From NCBI GenBank assembly GCA_035575035.1, contig DATLYH010000339.1, forward strand, positions 47,570 to 111,569: a stretch of DNA of 64,000 nucleotides, written 5' to 3'. The notes under the pieces are model-generated. The model was not told the DNA's origin. It searched no databases and saw nothing but the letters and a program-made list of their open reading frames with translations. The position numbers were made by a program, and so were the translations under genes. Positions 1-8,170 of the stretch are shown in pieces. Source of the DNA: DATLYH01 sp035575035. GTDB taxonomy: Bacteria; Planctomycetota; Planctomycetia; Gemmatales; Gemmataceae. The first letter of the stretch is position 1. The number at the start of each line of letters is the position of its first letter.

Positions 1-99
1 CGGCAGATGACCTTCAACGTCCAGGGCTTCGTCGGCACAACCATGGTTTTCCACGCCGACGTGCTGGGCGTGCCGATGGCGCCCAAGGAGGAGGCATGA
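1..99 (+). CDS. C-terminal end of an unidentified protein (partial)
   Basis: The first 32 codons of the window are open in frame 1 and end in TGA at 97-99. They give the tail of a protein whose start lies outside the window. The last residues read VLGVPMAPKEEA. The stop overlaps the trmB start in an ATGA tetranucleotide, the usual sign of translational coupling, so the two genes are probably co-transcribed. The fragment is too short to assign to a family. Confidence 0.6.
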   Translation, partial: RQMTFNVQGFVGTTMVFHADVLGVPMAPKEEA

Positions 100-746
100 G
101 CCGTCGCCGTCGCGGCCGGCTGCCGCTGGAGGAACTGGCCCCTTACCTGGTGTCGGTGCCGGACCCGCCGGTCCCGCTCGAGTGGCGCGCGGTCTTCGGC
201 AACGACAATCCCGTCGAGGCGGAGGTCGGCTTCGGCAAGGGACTGTTCCTGATCACGACGGCGCCGCAGCATCCGGAGGTCAACTACCTGGGGGTGGAGA
301 TCGCCCGCAAGTACCAGTTGTTCACAGCCAACCGCCTGGCCAAGCGTGGCCTGCGCAACGTGCGGCTGGTCTGCGCCGATGCCCGCACCTTCTTCCGCGA
401 CTGTGTGGCCTCGGAATCGCTCCAGGCGGTACATGTCTATTTCCCGGACCCGTGGTGGAAGAAACGGCACTGGAAGCGGCGGGTGTTCACGCCGGAGTTC
501 GCCGCGCAGTGCGAGCGGGTCCTGCGTCCCGGCGGCCGGCTCCATCTGGCCACCGACGTGGGCGAGTATTTTCAGATGATCACCGACCTGCTGGCGGCGC
601 ATACTCGGCTCCGGCCGCTGCCGCCCCCGGAACCCTCCGAGCCGGCCCACGACCTCGATTACCTGACTAATTTCGAGCGCAAGTTCCGCAAGCAGGGGAA
701 GACCATCCACCGAGCGGTCTACGAGCGCGTGGAACCGTCGGAATAA
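96..746 (+). CDS. trmB: tRNA (guanine-N7-)-methyltransferase TrmB
   Basis: SAM-dependent Rossmann-fold enzyme that forms m7G46 in the variable loop of tRNAs; cytoplasmic. The 216-aa length is normal for the family. The SAM-binding segment EVGFGKGLFL (about residues 42-51) is followed by the acidic strand end YLGVEIARKY. The family signature VYFPDPWWKKRHWKRR (about 115-130) carries the catalytic Asp and the basic tRNA-binding patch. The start ATG overlaps the stop of the preceding gene (ATGA), so it is likely translated from a shared transcript. A GGACT/AGTCC hairpin just after the stop may be a weak end signal. Confidence 0.95.
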   Translation: MSRRRRGRLPLEELAPYLVSVPDPPVPLEWRAVFGNDNPVEAEVGFGKGLFLITTAPQHPEVNYLGVEIARKYQLFTANRLAKRGLRNVRLVCADARTFFRDCVASESLQAVHVYFPDPWWKKRHWKRRVFTPEFAAQCERVLRPGGRLHLATDVGEYFQMITDLLAAHTRLRPLPPPEPSEPAHDLDYLTNFERKFRKQGKTIHRAVYERVEPSE

Positions 747-848
747 GGAGGACTTTTGCAGTCCCTTATCGACGCCCCTATCTTTCGTGCCATCCAAGTT
801 CAGGTTGGCATAGCACAGGTTGCTGCCGAGGCCGTAATGGGGGCTGGA

Positions 849-1292
849 TCACTTCAGGTCGATGTCCACCGGTTGGCCGGGTTTCACCTCGGCCGTCAGT
901 CCGGATCGCTCGGGGTCGGCATACTTCTCGGGGACGGGAAACCAGCCCCGGGCCACTTCCGGACTAACCGGGTTGCCGGCGTCGGCGGGTGTCCGCTCGT
1001 CGGCCTCGTCCCGGCCGACCTTCTTTTTGCTAGCGGGCACCAACCCCGGCGGGGGCGGGCTGGAGACTGTCACCTTGGCGATCCCGGTCTTCACGCCCCG
1101 GACCCGGTAAGTCCCGTCGGGTTGAATCGCCCCGGACTTTGGCACGCCGTCCGGACCGATCACCACGACCGTCCCGAACACCACCGGCTTGCCCCGAAAG
1201 GTGACCTTCCCGGCCACGTCGGCGGTCCCGCCGCCGCAGCCGGCCACGGCCAGCAGGACGGCTGCCAGCGCGGTTCGCAAGAGTGCCCTCAT
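849..1292 (-). CDS. Small lipoprotein with a carboxypeptidase-regulatory-like (transthyretin-like) fold
   Basis: 147 aa. The N-terminus is a signal peptide with lipobox LAVAGC (lipidated Cys at about residue 19), so the protein is predicted to be lipid-anchored outside the cytoplasmic membrane. The body starts ADVAGKVTFRGKPVVFGTVVV and continues with a GTYRVRGV-type strand, the pattern of small Ig/transthyretin-like domains that are very common in planctomycetes. The start codon overlaps the stop of the DUF1559 gene upstream on the same strand by 4 bp, so the two are almost certainly an operon and may work together at the envelope. No enzymatic motif is visible and the role is unknown. Confidence 0.85.
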   Translation of the reverse strand: MRALLRTALAAVLLAVAGCGGGTADVAGKVTFRGKPVVFGTVVVIGPDGVPKSGAIQPDGTYRVRGVKTGIAKVTVSSPPPPGLVPASKKKVGRDEADERTPADAGNPVSPEVARGWFPVPEKYADPERSGLTAEVKPGQPVDIDLK

Positions 1293-2212
1293 TCGGCGAT
1301 CACCTCCCCGCCCGCCCGGGTGGACATGCTAATGATGGTGGTGGTGCCGGCCGAATAGCTGAAGAACCGGACCGAGCCGTCGGCCAGGGCAAAATTGCCG
1401 CCGTTGGGATGGAATGACCAGATGTGGTAGCCGTCGCACCGGCTTGGCGGGGTCCGCGGCGGCTGGAAGAACATTGGGAAGGGGCACGGTACGCCGGCCT
1501 CATCGGTGGTCGCGATCGATAGCGTATCAGGGGGCGAGACGTAGCGGGCCCAGATGAGGGTGTCCAGGTTCGGGTTGCCGCGGAGGGCCCACCCCCATTC
1601 CAGGTCCGGGGTCGGCGGTCGCTCGGCGAACGCCAGCGTGTTGCTGGTGCCGTCGGTGACCGAGTGAACGTTGATCTTCATCGGCGTGAAGCCGGTCGAG
1701 TCCACCACAGCGATGATGCCGGTGTCCTGGCCGACTCCCAGTGGCGGCGCCCGCCAGTCGGACCGCTGCCGCCCGGTTACCCCCAGGTAGTTGGTCAGGG
1801 AGGTTCCCCCACCGCTGGGGCTGAGCGGCGGCAGCGGGACGCTCGGGCAGAGGTAGGTCGGGATCACGCGGGGCCGGACCATCTGGTCGTACTCCGCCCG
1901 GGTAGTGAACGGCTGCTTGAAGACATTGTCCTGCTCGATGTACGGCAAGAGTTGGAATGACCAGTTCTCTGTGTACCGGCGGGGATCGGTCGATGGCAGC
2001 CCGGGCGGGTAGTATCCCGGGTAACGGTTGTTGACGTCGTGGTAGCCGTGCAGGGCCAACCCCAGCTGCTTGAGATTGTTCTTGCACTTGGCGCTGTTGG
2101 CGGCCTCGCGGACCTTCTGCACGGCCGGCAGCAGAAGCGCGATCAGGATAGCGATGATGGCGATCACCACCAACAGCTCAATCAATGTGAAGCCGCGTCG
2201 TTGTTCGGGCAT
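1289..2212 (-). CDS. DUF1559 protein with prepilin-like N-terminus
   Basis: 307 aa. The N-terminus RGFTLIELLVVIAIIAILIA is a type IV prepilin-like cleavage/methylation signal followed by a hydrophobic helix. The conserved KVREAANSAKCKNNLKQLGL segment follows at about residues 33-52. Near the C-terminus the H-x9-DG motif is intact (HPNGGNFALADG), then SVRFFS. This architecture defines the large planctomycete DUF1559 family, thought to be pseudopilin-like secreted or envelope proteins. It is the first gene of a two-gene operon whose second member is the lipoprotein at 849-1292 (4-bp overlap). Confidence 0.95.
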   Translation of the reverse strand: MPEQRRGFTLIELLVVIAIIAILIALLLPAVQKVREAANSAKCKNNLKQLGLALHGYHDVNNRYPGYYPPGLPSTDPRRYTENWSFQLLPYIEQDNVFKQPFTTRAEYDQMVRPRVIPTYLCPSVPLPPLSPSGGGTSLTNYLGVTGRQRSDWRAPPLGVGQDTGIIAVVDSTGFTPMKINVHSVTDGTSNTLAFAERPPTPDLEWGWALRGNPNLDTLIWARYVSPPDTLSIATTDEAGVPCPFPMFFQPPRTPPSRCDGYHIWSFHPNGGNFALADGSVRFFSYSAGTTTIISMSTRAGGEVIAE

Positions 2213-2570
2213 GCCGTTATCCCCACGGAACGATGAGAAGCTCGATCACTGGAGAGGATGCCTTTCAGAGGGCACGCGCCATGCCATTCGACGACGGGCC
2301 TCAAAAGATTTCCCTTTGGGCCGTTTCCCGTCGGTATGGACCGGCTTGAGGCAAGCCAAGTCGGGTCTGCCAGGCCAAATCCATGACGGAAGATGTCAAT
2401 CCGCCGACGAGGCGTCGATGACACGTCGGCCCATCGACACGCTCAGGAAAGGGTTGGCCTCACAATCACGTGCTTGATCGGGGTGACTGAGCGTGCGAGA
2501 ATGCTAGCCGTCGAGTGGATGCTGCATTCTGCGTGGAGCCGTTTGCGGAAACGGTTTTGGGAGGCGCACC
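2213..2570. other. Divergent intergenic region with a possible sigma-70 promoter
   Basis: This 358-bp spacer lies between the minus-strand DUF1559 gene and the plus-strand TIGR03067 gene and must hold promoters for both. I see no convincing gene in it. On the plus strand TTGATC at 2474-2479 is separated by 17 bp from GAGAAT at 2497-2502, a weak sigma-70-like pair that would start transcription about 60 bp before the next gene. Confidence 0.3.
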
Positions 2571-3014
2571 ATGAAGACGAAGGTGCTGATGGTATTGGCT
2601 GTCGGGCTGCTGCTTGCCGCCGACGACAAGGAGGATGCCGCCCGCAAAGAACTGGAAAAACTCCAGGGGACTTGGGAGATGGCCGCGTTGGAGGTCGAGG
2701 GCCAGCCGGTCCCCGCGGAGAAATTGCAGGGCACGACACTCCTCATCAAGGGTGACCGGTACATCGTCAAGGTCAAGGACCAAACTTACGAGACGATTAT
2801 CACCCTTGACCCGACGAAGAAACCCAAGACGATCGACATGGTATTTCTCGATGGTCCCAACAAAGACAAGGTCCATCGGGGCATCTACGAGTTGGAAGGC
2901 GATACCTTCAAACTGTGTCGGGGACTCGGGCCGGACCGGGAGCGGCCGACGGAGTTCGCCACCTGGCCCGACACCGGGGTCTTCCTCGTGGTCTGGAAGC
3001 GTCAGGCAAAATGA
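2571..3014 (+). CDS. TIGR03067-family protein
   Basis: 147 aa. A short hydrophobic N-terminus (VLMVLAVGLLLAA) suggests export. The mature part contains KLQGTWEMAALEVEGQPVPA and a later GIYELEGDTFKLC block, the recurring features of the planctomycete TIGR03067 domain, a small lipocalin-like beta-rich domain of unknown function often found in many copies per genome. The start is supported by GGGAGG about 10 bp upstream of ATG. It stands alone between two differently oriented units. Confidence 0.85.
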   Translation: MKTKVLMVLAVGLLLAADDKEDAARKELEKLQGTWEMAALEVEGQPVPAEKLQGTTLLIKGDRYIVKVKDQTYETIITLDPTKKPKTIDMVFLDGPNKDKVHRGIYELEGDTFKLCRGLGPDRERPTEFATWPDTGVFLVVWKRQAK

Positions 3015-3137
3015 CCGGCCCCCCTGTCGGGGATGATCCGTCGAATAATCTACCCCCTTGACGTGCCCAACTTGGGGGGATATTCTCGCTTTCAGTTCGT
3101 CCCCTTTCCTGTATTCTCGTTGTGTGGCGGAGGTTCT

Positions 3138-4172
3138 ATGTACCACATCCCCTCTCCGTGCCGGGGCCGCGTCCGCGGCTTCACGTTGATCGAGTTGTTG
3201 GTGGTGATCGCCATTATTGCGGTGCTAATCGCCCTGCTGCTGCCAGCGGTGCAGAAGGTCCGCGAGGCGGCCGACCGGACCAAGTGTACCAACAATCTCA
3301 AGCAACTCGCCATCGCCCTACACAACTGCCAGGGGGTCCACGGCCGGCTGCCGCCGGCAGCAGGGACCTTCGGCGGCGCCTACTTCGCCCCGTTGTTCTT
3401 CCACTTGCTGCCGTATATTGAGCAGGAAAACGTCTGGAAGTCGGCCAATGTTAGCGGGTTTATCGTTCCCCTCTGGGAGACGCCCGGCCCGCCCGGCAGC
3501 GGGTTGCAGTTCCTCCGGCAAACGCCCATCAAAACCTACAAGTGTCCGACCGACCCGACCATGAACAAGAACCAGGCGACCGACTGGTTCCCGGGCGACG
3601 CCTCGTATGCCGGGAACTTCCAGGTCTTCGGCGACCGGAAGAACCCGACCAGCAGCGATCCCCGATTCTGGGATGGCAATGCTCGCCTCCCGACCACCTT
3701 CAGTGATGGCCAGTCGAATACCGTCGTGTTCGCCGAGAAGCTGGCGTACTGCCCTGGGACCAAGCGGAACGCGGGCCAGAACTTCCCTGGAGTCAACGCC
3801 ACTCACAGCCACGGCGGAACCTGGTGGATGCGTGGCGTCTACCGGGCGGCCACGGTCTTCAATGGCTCCCCGCCCAGCGCGAACGACAGCTACCCGGGCG
3901 ATCGGCTGTCGGCGATCTTCGGCGGCGGCCGGGGACGAGACGGCACCACCTGGTACACCGGGGTGGAGGCGATGTTCCAGGTGCAGCCAAGGGACGTGAT
4001 CATGGTCAGTGGCCACTGCGACCGTGGGGTGGCTTCGAGCTACCATGCCAACGGGATCAACGTCGCTCTGGGCGATGGCAGCGTCCGGTTCGTGTCCCAG
4101 GGGATCAACCCGCAGACCTGGTGGATGGCCCTGACTGTAGATGGCGGTGAGGTCCTCCCGGGTGATTGGTAA
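3138..4172 (+). CDS. DUF1559 protein with prepilin-like N-terminus
   Basis: 344 aa from the ATG at 3138, chosen because GGCGGAGG lies directly upstream and because it places RGFTLIELLVVIAIIAVLIA close to the N-terminus. An upstream in-frame ATG at 3033 would add an implausible leader. It has the standard family features: a prepilin-like signal helix, KVREAADRTKCTNNLKQLAI, and the C-terminal H-x9-DG motif (HANGINVALGDG) followed by SVRFVS. Predicted to be exported and envelope-associated. Its downstream flank carries an array of palindromic repeats (4191-4348). Confidence 0.94.
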   Translation: MYHIPSPCRGRVRGFTLIELLVVIAIIAVLIALLLPAVQKVREAADRTKCTNNLKQLAIALHNCQGVHGRLPPAAGTFGGAYFAPLFFHLLPYIEQENVWKSANVSGFIVPLWETPGPPGSGLQFLRQTPIKTYKCPTDPTMNKNQATDWFPGDASYAGNFQVFGDRKNPTSSDPRFWDGNARLPTTFSDGQSNTVVFAEKLAYCPGTKRNAGQNFPGVNATHSHGGTWWMRGVYRAATVFNGSPPSANDSYPGDRLSAIFGGGRGRDGTTWYTGVEAMFQVQPRDVIMVSGHCDRGVASSYHANGINVALGDGSVRFVSQGINPQTWWMALTVDGGEVLPGDW

Positions 4173-4190
4173 CCCGCGTTCACAGGCCCA

Positions 4191-4348
4191 AGGCGAGCGG
4201 CCGGCATTAGCCGGCCGGTGGGAACCTTGCAGGAGGAACAAGGCGAGCGGCCGGCGTTAGCCGGCCGGTTCCCAAGGCGAGCGGCCGGCGTTAGCCGGCC
4301 GGTGGGAACCTTGTAGGGGGAACCGGCCAGCTAACGCCGGCCGCTCGC
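4191..4348. repeat. Array of four GC-rich palindromic repeats
   Basis: Three direct copies begin with GGCGAGCGGCCGGC at 4192, 4242 and 4276, and one inverted copy lies at 4323-4348. Each continues TTAGCCGGCCGG, so the core CCGGCGTTAGCCGGCCGG is nearly self-complementary and each unit can form a hairpin. Two copies share a GTGGGAACCTTG tail. The array lies just after the stop of a DUF1559 gene, and the arrangement is REP-like. Confidence 0.85.
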
Positions 4349-4538
4349 GTCGGCCGGCTTGCGGAGGAAGAGCCAGACCCGGCCGTGAGTCGGACTCGCG
4401 CGGCAGCTTCGCCTGAAGCTCCTGCATCCGCCGGTTGACCTCCTGCCACTCCTGCTCCAGCTTGTCGTGCTCCTCCTCGTCCTTCGTCCGCCTCGCGCTG
4501 TCAAGCTTCTCGTAAACTTCGTGAACGCGCTTCCGCAA
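4257..4538 (-). CDS. Possible remnant of a small coiled-coil protein
   Basis: A 93-codon frame opens with TTG at 4538 directly after an in-frame TGA. Its first 50 residues are strongly charged and heptad-like (VYEKLDSARRTKDEEEHDKL), typical of a coiled coil and unlike a random antisense frame. The remainder simply translates the palindromic repeats at 4257-4348 and is unlikely to be native protein. The best reading is the middle of a coiled-coil gene that lost its start and had its 3' end replaced by repeats. A chance frame cannot be excluded. Confidence 0.25.
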   Translation of the reverse strand: MRKRVHEVYEKLDSARRTKDEEEHDKLEQEWQEVNRRMQELQAKLPRESDSRPGLALPPQAGRRERPALAGRFPLQGSHRPANAGRSPWEPAG

Positions 4539-4699
4539 CGACTTCCAGCTCCTTGCCGACTTTCTAAAGCGTCAAAGAAAGGGAATGGCATCGCTCTCCG
4601 GAAAACGGTACAACGGCGGGACAGGCATGGAAGGCCGCCGGGGAGGGCCGGGGTTTCTTCCTCGGGCGGTGCTCCATTGCCAACGGGAGGAAGCAATCC

Positions 4700-5473
4700 A
4701 TGAAGCGCGTCGGCTTGGTGATGTTGGTAGGGCTGTTCCTGGTGGCGGGTGCCGCGACGATCGCGGACCTTCCCAACGCTCTCTCCGAGGAAGAGAAAAA
4801 GCAGGGGTTTGAGCTGCTGTTCAATGGCAAGGATCTGACCGGGTGGGAGCACAAGGGTAACTGGAAGGTCGAAAACGGCGCCATTGTGCGCGCCGACAAG
4901 GGAGGCGATTTGACCTACAAGGTCAAGCCGATCCCCGACGACTTCGAGCTGCGCTTCGAGTGGAAGGTGGCCCGGGGATCCAACAGCGGCGTTTACTATC
5001 GGCCCGGGCAGTACGAGTATCAGATCCTTGACAATGCCGCTCACCGCGACGGCAAGAACCCGCGGACCAGCGCCGCCTCGCTCTACTTCTGCATGGCGCC
5101 GTCGAAGGACGTTACCCGACCGGTGGGAGAGTGGAACGAGGGACGGATCATTTGCCAGGGAACGGTGATCCAGCACTGGCTGAATGGCGTCAAGGTGATC
5201 GACTTCGACTACACCGATCCGAAATGGGCCAAGGAGGTAGAACTGCTGCGGCGGCGGGGCGCGGACCTGGCCCAACGCGGGGGCTACTTGCATCTCCAGG
5301 ACCACGGCGACCCGGTGTGGTATCGCAGTATCAAGCTGCGGACGGTGCCCAAGGGCGAGAAGCTCGACCGCACCCCGGTGACGCCGGCTCCCATCCCGCC
5401 GGAGGCGCTCAAGTACGAACAAGAAGTGCTTGAACGGATCGAGAAGCAGAAGAAACCGTCGAAGAAACCGTGA
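4700..5473 (+). CDS. DUF1080 (3-keto-disaccharide hydrolase-like) secreted protein
   Basis: 257 aa with an N-terminal signal peptide (LVMLVGLFLVAGAATIA). The body begins GFELLFNGKDLTGWEHKGNW and contains FELRFEWKVARGSNSGVYYR, the hallmark of DUF1080, a concanavalin-like jelly-roll domain. Some members act on 3-keto-glycosides. Here VELLRRRGADLAQRGGYLHL and LQDHGDPVWYRSIKLR match the end of the domain. The start is supported by GGGAGGAAG upstream. Its likely role is glycan or sugar processing outside the cytoplasmic membrane; substrate cannot be read from the sequence. Repeats of the GCTCCGGGC family follow the stop. Confidence 0.9.
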   Translation: MKRVGLVMLVGLFLVAGAATIADLPNALSEEEKKQGFELLFNGKDLTGWEHKGNWKVENGAIVRADKGGDLTYKVKPIPDDFELRFEWKVARGSNSGVYYRPGQYEYQILDNAAHRDGKNPRTSAASLYFCMAPSKDVTRPVGEWNEGRIICQGTVIQHWLNGVKVIDFDYTDPKWAKEVELLRRRGADLAQRGGYLHLQDHGDPVWYRSIKLRTVPKGEKLDRTPVTPAPIPPEALKYEQEVLERIEKQKKPSKKP

Positions 5474-5498
5474 GCCTTCCGGCGGCGGGTGGCATTGT

Positions 5499-5550
5499 AG
5501 CCCGGGGCGCCAGCGACAGGTGACAGAGCCCGGAGCGCCAGCGACGGGTG
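5499..5550. repeat. Two copies of the dispersed AGCCCGGAGCGCCAGCGACG-type repeat
   Basis: Two direct copies (5499-5520 and 5526-5550) of a roughly 22-bp unit lie between the DUF1080 stop and the kinase start. The same unit, in either orientation, recurs at 13317, 22841, 31686, 55517 and, degenerate, about 62990. Confidence 0.8.
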
Positions 5551-5671
5551 ACAATCTCCAAGGAGAGGCGCGGCTTTTGACTTTGCTTCGGCCGCGGCCT
5601 AGATTCCTACGGCGGGGCAAAAGCCCCGTTGCGGGAGATCTGCCCGCCCCGTCGGAGGAGCAAAACTTTCC

Positions 5672-6505
5672 GTGACGCCTGCCGTACAACTGCGAACGGG
5701 TGAGGAGCCTTATCCTGGTTATCGCCTTCGCCGCCTGATCGGCCGCGGGGGATTTGCCGAGGTCTGGGCGGCGCAGACGGCTGACGGCCGGCCGGTCGCT
5801 CTCAAGTTCCTACCGGCCGGCAATCGCAGGGCCATCTCCCGGGAGGTCCGGGCCTTGCAGGTGGTGCAGAACCTGCACCACCCGAATCTGGTCCGCGTCG
5901 AACGCATCTGGTGTCACCTGGGCTATATCGTCGTGGCGATGGAGTTGGCCGACGGCAGCCTTCAGGACGTGCGCGACGTCTTCCGCAAGGATTTCGGCAC
6001 GCCCGTGAACGCCGAGTTGGTCTGCCAGTTCCTGAGGCAGGCGGCGGCGGCCATTGATTTCCTGAACCTCCCCTGTTCCGAGGACGGGGAGCGGCGCGCC
6101 GCCATCCACCACGGCGATGTCAAGCCGAGCAACTTGTTGCTGTTCGGCGATACGGTGAAGCTGGCCGACTTCGGGTTGGCCTCGCTCAAGGCGGCACACG
6201 CCATCTGGCAGACCCCAGCGGGGACGCTGGCCTACGCGGCGCCGGAGGTGTACCAGGGGCGGGTCAGCGACCGCACTGACCAGTTCGCCCTAGCGGTGAC
6301 TTACTGCGAGCTGCGCGGCGGCCGCCTGCCGTTCCCGAACGCCCCGCCCGGCTTCCGTCGCCACTATGTCCCGCCGCCGCCCGACCTGACCATGCTGACG
6401 GCCCGCGAGGTGCCGGTCATCGCCCGCGCCCTCTCGCCGATGCCGGCCGATCGCTGGCCCTCCTGTACCGAGATGATGGACCGGCTCAGCCAGGTGGTAG
6501 GGTGA
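5672..6505 (+). CDS. Hanks-type Ser/Thr protein kinase, catalytic domain only
   Basis: 277 aa, starting at GTG 5672 with GGAGGAG 12 bp upstream. It has the glycine loop IGRGGFAEVWAAQ (residues 23-35), the ATP-anchoring Lys45 in VALKFLP, the catalytic loop HHGDVKPSNLLL (Asp149, Lys151, Asn154), DFG at 166-168 and an APE motif. The usual HRD is HGD, so it is a non-RD kinase. There is no transmembrane or sensor region, so it is a soluble stand-alone kinase domain. The next gene, a multi-pass membrane protein, begins at or just after its stop, suggesting that the two are translated together and functionally linked. Confidence 0.92.
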   Translation: MTPAVQLRTGEEPYPGYRLRRLIGRGGFAEVWAAQTADGRPVALKFLPAGNRRAISREVRALQVVQNLHHPNLVRVERIWCHLGYIVVAMELADGSLQDVRDVFRKDFGTPVNAELVCQFLRQAAAAIDFLNLPCSEDGERRAAIHHGDVKPSNLLLFGDTVKLADFGLASLKAAHAIWQTPAGTLAYAAPEVYQGRVSDRTDQFALAVTYCELRGGRLPFPNAPPGFRRHYVPPPPDLTMLTAREVPVIARALSPMPADRWPSCTEMMDRLSQVVG

Positions 6506-6525
6506 GCTTGCCGAGGGGATCGACC

Positions 6526-8154
6526 ATGCTCTCCTTCTTCACTCTGGCAGCGCAGTCTCCGACACGACAGCAGGCATTCCGGCGCGCGGTCATCGCCCAC
6601 CTGGCGATCCTGGCCGGCGGTGTCTGGGCGCTGCGGCGGTACGGACCTGACGATGGTGCGCTCCTCCTCGGCTATCTCCTCCTGATCGCGGGCATTGTCG
6701 AAGGGGCGGCCCTGCTCGGCTGGCGGCTGACTCAGCTCCCCAAGAGCCAGGCCCTCGAATTCCTTCTGGTCACGCCACTGCGGCCGCGGTGCGTCTTCCT
6801 GGCCGAGACGTTGGTGGGACTGGCCCGTCTCACCCTGGTGACATTCTCCGGGCTGCCGGTGCTGGTCCTGTTGATGGCCGATGGCTACGTGGATGTCCTC
6901 GACCTGATACCACTACTGCTGATGCCGTTGACCTGGGGCGTCTTGACCGGGCTGGGGCTGACCATCTGGGCTTACGAGCCCGTCGCTGTCCGCCGTTGGG
7001 GCGAGCGGGTCGCGCTGGGTCTGATCGTGCTGCAACTGGCGGTCGGTGTGCTGGCCGGCGAGCATCTGCGGCACTGGCTGGAGTGGCTGCCGGAGGGGCT
7101 GGGCCGATGGCTGCTGGTCGGCTTCCACGCCTTCCATCGCTACAATCCTTTCGCCGTCATCCACCACTGGTTGGAGGAAGGGCCGGCTGCTGCCGCCGAC
7201 CGGATGTGGAGGGTGGAGCTTGCCGCCCTGACGGCGACTGGACTCTTGCTGGCCCGCGGCGCCGGCCGCCTCCAGGGACATTTTCAGGATCGGCATTATC
7301 GGGTAAAGAGGAAGGAAAAAGGCAAGGGAGACGGCGAGTCGCTAAACTTTACTTTCTTCCTGTTCCCGTTCTCCTTCCGGGAGCGGTCGCTGGCTTGGTG
7401 GGCGGTGCGGCGCGTGACGGAATACTCGGGCCGGATCAATCTGTGGCTGGCGGGCGGCTTCGGCGCCCTCTACGCCCTGTACATACTGGCGGGGCCGAGT
7501 TGGCCGGCGTGGCTGGGGCGGCAGGTCTTTGTCCTGTGCGATCAGTTGGGAGGGATTCCCAGCCTGGCGACGGCGCTGATGGTGCTGGCCGCGGTGCCGG
7601 CTTCGTTTCAGTACGGCTTGTGGGACTCCAGCGCCCAGGACCGCTGCCGACGGCTGGAGTTGCTGCTGCTGACGCACCTGCAAGGGGAAGACTACTGGGA
7701 TGCGGCAGCAGCGGCGGCCTGGCGGCGCGGCCGGGGCTACTTCGGCATCGCCGTGCTGCTGTGGGGGGCGGCGGCTCTCGCGGGCCGGGTGCCGGCGGCG
7801 CAAGCGGTGACGGCCCTGGCAGCGGGCGTGGTGCTGTGGGGATTATACTTCGCCCTGGGCTTCCGCGCATTCTCGCGGGGGGTGCAGGCCAACACGCTCG
7901 GCATGCTGTTGACGCTGGGGCTGCCGCTGCTGGCTTACGGACTCTATCGGGCCGGCTGGCCGCTCCTGGCGGCACTGGTGCCGGCCGGCAACGTTTACGC
8001 GGCAGGGGTTGGACTGCCGGCCGCAACCTGGCTGCCCGGTTTGGTACTGGCGGCGGCGGTCGCTCTGGTGATCGCTCGGCTAGCGCTGACCACCTGCGAC
8101 CGCGAGCTGCGCCGCTGGTACGAACTGCATCATGGCCGCAAGGTGATGACTTGA
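6526..8154 (+). CDS. Multi-pass membrane protein, ABC-2 permease-like
   Basis: About 542 aa from ATG 6526, which has GAGGGG 7 bp upstream; a GTG at 6502 overlapping the kinase stop is the alternative. At least ten hydrophobic segments are visible, arranged in two similar halves, each beginning near a WALRR or WWAVRR region. The layout resembles ABC-2-type permeases, but no cognate ATPase is adjacent, so transport is an inference. A low-complexity charged stretch (RKEKGKGDGES, nucleotides about 7300-7380) splits the halves and looks like a repeat insertion in frame. The upstream overlapping kinase may regulate it. Confidence 0.75.
   Translation: MLSFFTLAAQSPTRQQAFRRAVIAHLAILAGGVWALRRYGPDDGALLLGYLLLIAGIVEGAALLGWRLTQLPKSQALEFLLVTPLRPRCVFLAETLVGLARLTLVTFSGLPVLVLLMADGYVDVLDLIPLLLMPLTWGVLTGLGLTIWAYEPVAVRRWGERVALGLIVLQLAVGVLAGEHLRHWLEWLPEGLGRWLLVGFHAFHRYNPFAVIHHWLEEGPAAAADRMWRVELAALTATGLLLARGAGRLQGHFQDRHYRVKRKEKGKGDGESLNFTFFLFPFSFRERSLAWWAVRRVTEYSGRINLWLAGGFGALYALYILAGPSWPAWLGRQVFVLCDQLGGIPSLATALMVLAAVPASFQYGLWDSSAQDRCRRLELLLLTHLQGEDYWDAAAAAAWRRGRGYFGIAVLLWGAAALAGRVPAAQAVTALAAGVVLWGLYFALGFRAFSRGVQANTLGMLLTLGLPLLAYGLYRAGWPLLAALVPAGNVYAAGVGLPAATWLPGLVLAAAVALVIARLALTTCDRELRRWYELHHGRKVMT
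7300..7380. repeat. Low-complexity insertion inside the membrane-protein gene
   Basis: A purine-rich run (AGGAAGGAAAAAGGCAAGGG) is followed by a pyrimidine-rich run (TTTCTTCCTGTTCCCGTTCT), inserted in frame between the two membrane halves. Its composition contrasts with the flanking GC-rich code and resembles the degenerate purine tract at about 34606-34665. Confidence 0.45.
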
Positions 8155-8170
8155 GCACCGCGTCGGGCCG

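Noticed and set aside
4331..5689. Long minus-strand frame antisense to the DUF1080 gene
   Set aside because: It mirrors a well-supported gene on the other strand and has no protein family features; long antisense frames are common at this GC content.
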